In this document: positions 59,147 to 64,000 of the stretch, piece by piece
Numbering within the stretch: position 1 is the first letter of the stretch
Layout of the letters: each line of letters begins with the position of its first letter
DNA from: Salinibaculum rarum
GTDB lineage: Archaea; Halobacteriota; Halobacteria; Halobacteriales; Haloarculaceae
Direction of reading: 5' to 3'
NCBI RefSeq assembly: GCF_030505615.1
Contig: NZ_CP129992.1
Location: forward strand, 186,001 to 250,000
Length of the DNA: 64,000 nt
The notes under the pieces: generated by a model
Database searches by the model: none
What the model saw: only the letters and a program-made list of their open reading frames with translations
What the model was told of the DNA's origin: nothing
Translations under genes and position numbers: made by a program

Positions 59147-60394
59147 ATGGAAGGGCTTGCGGTCTTCGGTCTTGGTTATGTCGGTCGAGAGGTCGCTGCT
59201 CTCGCTCTCGATCGTGGTATCGACGTGTATGGGGTTGACATTGACGAATCGGTCGTTGCTGCGGTCGAATCTGATTCACGTTTCACAACCGCTCCGGGCA
59301 CGATTCAGGTGTCGACAGATGGGGACAGTGTGATAGACAACGTGCAATTTGTCGTCATCGCAGTCCCTACTCCCTTATCTTCGAAATCTCTCGTCGATTT
59401 GACGCCGCTCAAATCGGTGTGCCGGGATATTGCTGATCAAGTCACGTCACGCGATACGCCACTTTCGGTTGTGGTGGAATCGACGATCCCACCGGGAACG
59501 GTCTCTGACGTCGTGATACCGATATTCGAGTCCCAGAACCTAACCATCGGCGAGGACGTGTATATTGCACACGCACCGGAACGGATCGACCCCGGGAACA
59601 ACGAGTGGCCGATCGAATCACTTCCCAGAGTCGTCGGAGCAGTGTCCGAAGACGGCGCGAACGCGATCGTAGGATTCTACGAACGGTTGCTTGATGCCGA
59701 GGTACACCGGGTCGAGAATCCATCAGTTGCAGCAGCTTCGAAGATCATCGAGAACACGTATCGAGATATCAATATTGCCTACGTCAACGAAATCGCCCTC
59801 ACCCTAGATCAGCTCGATATCGACGTCGAGGATGCGCTGGATGCCGCGGAAACAAAGCCGTTCGGATTCACCCGATTCTCACCCGGCGCGGGGGTCGGGG
59901 GGCACTGTATCCCGATCGATCCGTACTTTCTTATCGAAAAGGCCAGCGACAACGGCTTTGAGAACCGATTTCTGAACACAGCACGGGACATCAACAACCG
60001 TATGCCGAAATACGTCGCCCAGAAAACGATTCGGTCGCTCATTCAGGAGGAAACTCTTCCACAGAATGCGAAAGGATTGCTTCTCGGAAAAGCGTTCAAA
60101 CCCGGTGTCGAAGATACCCGCAACAGCCCGTATTTCAAGATTCGAGACGAGTTGAAATCGTACGACATGGCGATCGAGACCTACGACCCACAACTCCCGA
60201 GTGAATCGACGGCCGACAGTGTTTATACGAACGCCGACGTGGCGGTTCTCGTCACTGCCCATCCGGAGTTTCGCAATATCGATTTCGATCATCTCGCAGA
60301 GAACAATACCAGACTGTTAGTCGACGGGAGAAACATCTACAACCCAGCAGCAGTCGAGGAGGCGGGAATCACATATGTTGGAATGGGAAGATAA
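59147..60394 (+). CDS. Nucleotide-sugar dehydrogenase (UDP-glucose/UDP-ManNAc dehydrogenase family)
   Basis: Oxidises a UDP-hexose to the uronic acid. 415 residues: NAD site LAVFGLGYVGREVAALA, FVVIAVPTPL, VVVESTIPPGTV, IAHAPERIDPGNN, NTYRDINIAYVNEIAL and the catalytic Cys in AGVGGHCIPIDPYFL. The ERIDPG and GHCIPIDP blocks match the WecC/UDP-ManNAc dehydrogenase branch better than UDP-glucose dehydrogenase. Supplies an acidic sugar, common in haloarchaeal surface glycans. Confidence 0.92.
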   Translation: MEGLAVFGLGYVGREVAALALDRGIDVYGVDIDESVVAAVESDSRFTTAPGTIQVSTDGDSVIDNVQFVVIAVPTPLSSKSLVDLTPLKSVCRDIADQVTSRDTPLSVVVESTIPPGTVSDVVIPIFESQNLTIGEDVYIAHAPERIDPGNNEWPIESLPRVVGAVSEDGANAIVGFYERLLDAEVHRVENPSVAAASKIIENTYRDINIAYVNEIALTLDQLDIDVEDALDAAETKPFGFTRFSPGAGVGGHCIPIDPYFLIEKASDNGFENRFLNTARDINNRMPKYVAQKTIRSLIQEETLPQNAKGLLLGKAFKPGVEDTRNSPYFKIRDELKSYDMAIETYDPQLPSESTADSVYTNADVAVLVTAHPEFRNIDFDHLAENNTRLLVDGRNIYNPAAVEEAGITYVGMGR

Positions 60395-60733
60395 GATTCC
60401 TCCATTCGAAATTAAAATATCTATATCTGATTAAAATAGATGTTAGGTGTTAGTACGAGTAGATGAGTGTACACTTGTGATATATGATTGCAGAATGGCG
60501 TATTTGTGTCGCATAAATTCACTCGCTTCACTGCTTGAGTTGTTTCGCTTGCTCGCTAAGCCGAAGTCGGCGAGCCAAATCTAGCGTTCCAAGACGGTAA
60601 CTGCGGCTATGCAGACTGTGTTATCGTGCTGATTCGCGGTTTCCGAGAGTACCTGAACTTTCACGTACTGATGGTTGCTAGACGGACTCCAAGAGATGCA
60701 CGGTATCGTCGTTCGGCGAAGTCACGCGCGTCC
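60395..60733. other. Intergenic region without a recognisable gene
   Basis: 339 bases between convergent genes. The first 100 bases are AT-rich and may hold a terminator for the dehydrogenase gene. The remainder is of average composition; no intact frame, clear repeat or IS end is visible. Confidence 0.45.
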
Positions 60734-62161
60734 TTACTTGGCAATCGAAGCGCGACGGCGAACCATGTAGTGGGAAAAATATCTGACGGTGTAAAAGACG
60801 AATGCAAAAATAATTGTCCGCATAAGCAGTGCCCGGGTCGTCCGAGTGTTCACTGACCAAAGACTGTACATGTACCACACGTTGGTGGCGTGGAAAGCTA
60901 CAACCCACATGTTATCCGTATGGTCGTCCAAGAGTTCTGTCCAGATTCGAAAAATAACCCCCATTATAATGATCCCGACAACGATTCCAATGAGATGGAA
61001 GTTCAGATACCAAGATCCGAATGCGCCGAGGGACGCTGTCGTGTTCTCACCAATGAACCGAGCAAGTTCTGGCGGGATATTATTTTTGAGGAGAATATTC
61101 GTGTAGTAGCCACCGGCGAAGTAGGTGTCTCCACCGCCGACTGTCTGCGGAAGCAGTTTACCAATAAACGCCGGATATTGCCGGCCGAAAAGCAGATCTA
61201 CTTCTCCCGCATTAACGAAGTATATGACCGTGACGAACGACTCGAACGGTGAGAGCCGTGCGATAACGTTGTTAGCAAATAGCGACGGAAACGTAATGAT
61301 CATTCTGACAAACGACTCCTGAATACGTTCGAGTAGCGGGAGCGTCGAGCGAAGTCGATACTGTTTCCCGAAGATTGCAATCGCCACGAAGACAGTACCG
61401 AACTGAACGATGTGCAGGAGTTTTAGCTTCCGATACAGGAAATGATAGCACACCATCAACCCGAGGACGGGAACGATAACGTACGAGAGGTGGCCGTCCA
61501 GTAACAATACAGCGATGGTCCCGAGCGCCGCGGCGGTGGGCCAGCCTAGCACGCCCTTATCGTATACACCGACAACGAACAAAAGCGGCAAGAGCGCGTA
61601 GAGAAAATTTCGAGCGACAACAAAGAGAGGACCACTGAACTCTAATCCGAGAAACGCCAGCGTCACTCCGAACAGCAAGAAGGGGATCAGGACGTATTTC
61701 GCCAACGTTTGCTCGGTCTTGGTGGTGGTTGGCGGATCAGGGACCCTCGCAGCGAGAGTAGGCCCGAGTTGCGAATAGAACGTTATAATGAACAGTAAGT
61801 TCGCGCACGCAACGATCACCAGAGCTCTGAGGATCAGCGCTTTCGGGAGCGGCGCCGGGAAATACAGTCCCAAAATAAAGGGATTGCTCCCGTGGGTCCG
61901 GAAGAACAGTAACAGTGCGTTCAGTGCCGTCATCGAGAAGAAGATCGCGATCCCCATATCGGGATAGAGCGGAACGAAATCGCCCCGACGCTTGGCCTGC
62001 GCGTAATAGAAGAGCGTGTTTATCGACAGAATGACGGCGGCTGTGAAGACGGTTGCGACAGTCACCATGTTGGTCTTCGCCAGCAAGGCACCTCCGAGCG
62101 CAACCAGACTCGCGAGCGACAGGGCGAGAAGGAGTCGCCGTACCTGTATATTGTCAGTCAT
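60734..62161 (-). CDS. Wzy-like oligosaccharide repeat-unit polymerase
   Basis: About 475 residues, 10-12 membrane helices, starting MTDNIQVRRLLLALSLASL. A long extracytoplasmic loop near the end (FIGKLLPQTVGGGDTYFAGG, then NNIPPELARFIGENTTASL) followed by three helices is the plan of O-antigen polymerases; the GxWYLNFHLIG segment fits too. Sequence conservation in Wzy is low, so the call rests on topology, loop and position next to flippase and glycosyltransferases. Confidence 0.75.
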   Translation of the reverse strand: MTDNIQVRRLLLALSLASLVALGGALLAKTNMVTVATVFTAAVILSINTLFYYAQAKRRGDFVPLYPDMGIAIFFSMTALNALLLFFRTHGSNPFILGLYFPAPLPKALILRALVIVACANLLFIITFYSQLGPTLAARVPDPPTTTKTEQTLAKYVLIPFLLFGVTLAFLGLEFSGPLFVVARNFLYALLPLLFVVGVYDKGVLGWPTAAALGTIAVLLLDGHLSYVIVPVLGLMVCYHFLYRKLKLLHIVQFGTVFVAIAIFGKQYRLRSTLPLLERIQESFVRMIITFPSLFANNVIARLSPFESFVTVIYFVNAGEVDLLFGRQYPAFIGKLLPQTVGGGDTYFAGGYYTNILLKNNIPPELARFIGENTTASLGAFGSWYLNFHLIGIVVGIIIMGVIFRIWTELLDDHTDNMWVVAFHATNVWYMYSLWSVNTRTTRALLMRTIIFAFVFYTVRYFSHYMVRRRASIAK

Positions 62162-62364
62162 TTTCGACTCTGTCCGAGCCGGACTCATTCGCTTCCGTGC
62201 GTCAAGTAGTAGTGGTTTGCGTATTTAAACCCGGTGAGTGTCGCCTGCTTAAAAGCGGCAGTCATGATCTCGCGTTGACGGCATCCGTGGTACATGTCAG
62301 GAATAGCTGACCGGTAGATTGAACCGGCCCGGTACACGAACGGAACAGTAATCGATTTCGAACA

Positions 62365-62990
62365 ATGGAGACCGACAGCCCGTTCCGGGATCCAGCGTTT
62401 CGAGAGTACATTCTGTCCCGTTACACTCTCGGTCTCCTACTGCTCTTGGTCGTTCCGTTCGCGTTGAACTGGCGGTTAGTGCTGGTGGCACCACGGAACC
62501 AAGTTCACCACTGCTGTGACTTTCCGATCTATCACTATCCGGCGTACCTCGAGGGGCAAGCGTGGCTGAGCACAGGTACGTTCCCGCAGTGGTTCCCCCC
62601 TGGGAACCTCGGGAGAAACATCTGGTAGCCGACCCGCCACGCGGGTTCCTGTATCCGCCAAACTGGCTAGTCTATGGCGTCGAAAGCTTCACCGGACCCG
62701 ACTCTACCTCCGCGTCGTGTATGCTTTCCTTGTCGCCCACGTCGTCGTCGGTGGGATCGCGACGGCGCTATTCGCGCGGTCGTTCGCCGGCCTGGAGTGG
62801 CGATTCGCCATCTATCCGGGCTAACTTTCGAGACCGCGGGATTCATCAATGTGTACATCGTCGGTCCGCCGCATATTATCGGATTTACGCTGGCGCCGGC
62901 AGTACTGTACGCGTGGCACCGGAGTCTGCAACGTGACGACGTGCGGTTCACCGGCGTCGCGTCAAAAACGCACGCGGAGTCAGACAGGCG
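62365..62990 (+). pseudogene. Frameshifted remnant of a large polytopic membrane protein (YfhO/GT39-like)
   Basis: The start is intact (METDSPFRDPAFREYIL, membrane helix LGLLLLLVVPFALNW, then CDFPIYHYPAYLEGQAWL), but the frame ends at about 62628. The sense continues in a second frame (DPPRGFLYPPNWLVYGVE), then in a third (AFLVAHVVVGGIATALFA), then after another shift FINVYIVGPPHIIGFTLAP, before the insertion sequence cuts it off. The pattern DxxxGxLYPPxWL is that of YfhO-type membrane proteins that modify glycans. At least three frameshifts plus truncation. Confidence 0.72.
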
Positions 62991-63673
62991 GTGTTAAGTT
63001 AAGAACGAGGCGGTCGGTGGTTCGAATGGTCTATGTCCGAATCCAACCGCCTCAGCGAGTCTACCGAGTGGATCGACTTGGAGTTTGTGGAGCGAGAGCG
63101 GACACCCCGCGAGATCATTGAAACGGGTATTCGCTACCACCTCGCAGGATTATCACTTTCGAATACAGTTGTGCTTCTTGAGGATTTGGGTGTCGAACGG
63201 AGTCGCGTCGCTGTTCACAACTGGGTGCAGAAAGCGGATTTACAGCCCGCTGGCGGTGAAAGTCCGGATCGCGTTGCGGTCGATCAGAAGGCTATCCGAG
63301 TCAATACCGAGCAGTACTGGCTGTACGCCGCCGTCGATCCTGAAACAAACAGAATCCTCCACTCGCGGCTGTTTCCGACGTATACGATTCCGATTGCTCG
63401 GGAATTTCTCGCCGAGCTGGCCGAGAAACATGACGTCTCTGACGCCGTGTTTCTCGTCGATGACGCCGATGACCTCATCGGCGGACTCCGCCGAGAAGGA
63501 TACAGCTACCGCGTCCAACAACACGGCTTCAGAAACGCAGTTGAACGTGTCTTTAGAGAAGTACAACGCCGAACCTCTTCGTTCTCAAACTGTTTCAGCC
63601 ATGTTGATCCAACGACCGCTGAAACCTGGTTACAAGCTCACGCCGTCTGGTGGAACCATGCCTAAGTTAACAC
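62991..63673 (+). mobile_element. IS6-type insertion sequence
   Basis: Terminal repeats GTGTTAAGTTAAG at the left (62991) and, read inward, GTGTTAACTTAGG at the right (63673). 683 bases. The flanks do not form a direct repeat next to the ends and belong to two different broken genes, so the copy marks a deletion or recombination between insertion sequences. Confidence 0.75.
63033..63665 (+). CDS. IS6-family transposase
   Basis: 210 residues, intact. Helix-turn-helix GIRYHLAGLSLSNTVVLLED; DDE residues in VAVDQKAIRVN (first Asp), FLVDDADDLIGGL (second Asp) and NAVERVFREVQRRTSSFSN (Glu), with the usual Lys of the IS6 motif changed to Gln. Starts MSESNRLSES. Confidence 0.85.
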   Translation: MSESNRLSESTEWIDLEFVERERTPREIIETGIRYHLAGLSLSNTVVLLEDLGVERSRVAVHNWVQKADLQPAGGESPDRVAVDQKAIRVNTEQYWLYAAVDPETNRILHSRLFPTYTIPIAREFLAELAEKHDVSDAVFLVDDADDLIGGLRREGYSYRVQQHGFRNAVERVFREVQRRTSSFSNCFSHVDPTTAETWLQAHAVWWNHA

Positions 63674-64000
63674 GACCGTCAGACATCGAATATCCAGAGT
63701 TCCGGACAGTTCTCAACCGTGGCTACACATGGATGATCCGTATCCTCTTTTCGCGGGATGTCGGTGACCCACAGACAGGGATGAAACTATTCAGTCGGAC
63801 CCCATTGGAAGAGTGTCTCCCAGAATTGAAGACCACCGGGCTCGCGTTCAGTGTTGAATTGCTGATTATCGCGCAACGTCACGGGTATCACATCGAGGAA
63901 GCACCGATCTCTCTCGACTATAGCGGCAATATGAGCGGCGGACTTTCAACAATCAGTAACATGTTCATCCAAACTGTGCAGCTGTTTTTCGAGTATCAAA
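63674..64000 (+). pseudogene. C-terminal part of a GT2 (dolichyl-phosphate-mannose-synthase-like) glycosyltransferase, 5'-truncated by the insertion sequence
   Basis: An open frame runs from the insertion-sequence end to the window edge. It reads SDIEYPEFRTVLNRGYTWM, then the family block GDPQTGMKLFSRTPLEECLP, AFSVELLIIAQRHGYHIEEA and PISLDYSGNMSGG, as in DPM1/AglJ-type enzymes that load a sugar onto a polyprenyl phosphate. The catalytic N-terminal half is missing. The frame can be opened by an ATG inside the insertion sequence at 63658, but a functional enzyme is unlikely. The gene continues beyond the window. Confidence 0.75.

Noticed and set aside
60626-60856. Small plus-strand frame at the end of the polymerase gene
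   Set aside because: Overlaps the polymerase 3' end antisense, with basic low-complexity translation.
1-64000. CRISPR array or cas genes
   Set aside because: No regularly spaced direct repeats of 25-40 bases and no Cas-like protein were seen.

Overview
The window is chromosomal DNA of an extremely halophilic archaeon (class Halobacteria). Proteins are strongly acidic, GC is high with third-position bias to G/C, start codons sit close behind TATA-like boxes, and many gene families are haloarchaeal markers (CheF pair, Pus10, short Tat-exported redox proteins, ISH-type transposases). No genus is claimed.

Layout. 1-6.6 kb: the SecD export subunit, a glycine-rich pentapeptide-repeat membrane protein, two coupled sugar-nucleotide epimerases, a lone MNT nucleotidyltransferase, a UDP-sulfoquinovose synthase (SQD1/Agl3) homologue and RNase HII. 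6.7-12.2 kb: Pus10, then a tightly overlapping cassette of two TenA-type proteins, a sodium:solute symporter and a 41-residue membrane peptide, followed by a lipid-pyrophosphatase (UppP/BacA). 12.2-15.1 kb: a MazF/PemK-like toxin with a winged-helix antitoxin, and two tandem cheF genes. 15.2-25.5 kb: one uninterrupted operon for a Tat-exported, membrane-anchored group 1 [NiFe] uptake hydrogenase. It encodes the small subunit, large subunit, cytochrome b, maturation protease, a novel 58-residue zinc-finger protein and HypC, D, E, A, B and F, so both the enzyme and its whole maturation pathway lie in one block. 25.6-32.3 kb: a winged-helix/TumE-like pair, a GlmU-like plus GlmS pair for UDP-amino-sugar supply, and two RNA ligases of different chemistry (RtcB and an ATP-dependent ligase) facing each other.

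32.4-39.5 kb is accessory: small hypotheticals, a SWIM-domain protein, about 0.9 kb of structured gene-free DNA leading into two back-to-back tRNA genes with odd features, an orphan ribbon-helix-helix antitoxin, a 0.5 kb G/T-only strand with a canonical G-quadruplex motif, and a decayed HicA toxin. Two abutting insertion sequences occupy 39.6-42.4 kb.

42.6-64 kb is a surface-glycan locus: dTDP-sugar genes (RmlA, RmlB, RmlC-like), a DegT aminotransferase, a formyltransferase-domain protein, several glycosyltransferases, an FkbM and another methyltransferase, three alkaline-phosphatase-superfamily enzymes, a flippase, a UDP-sugar dehydrogenase and a Wzy-like polymerase. Together they could build, modify, flip and polymerise a lipid-linked glycan. 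The locus is being remodelled: it contains an IS5-type insertion with a target duplication, and an IS6-type element that joins the ruins of a large membrane protein to the C-terminal part of a GT2 glycosyltransferase that runs off the window.
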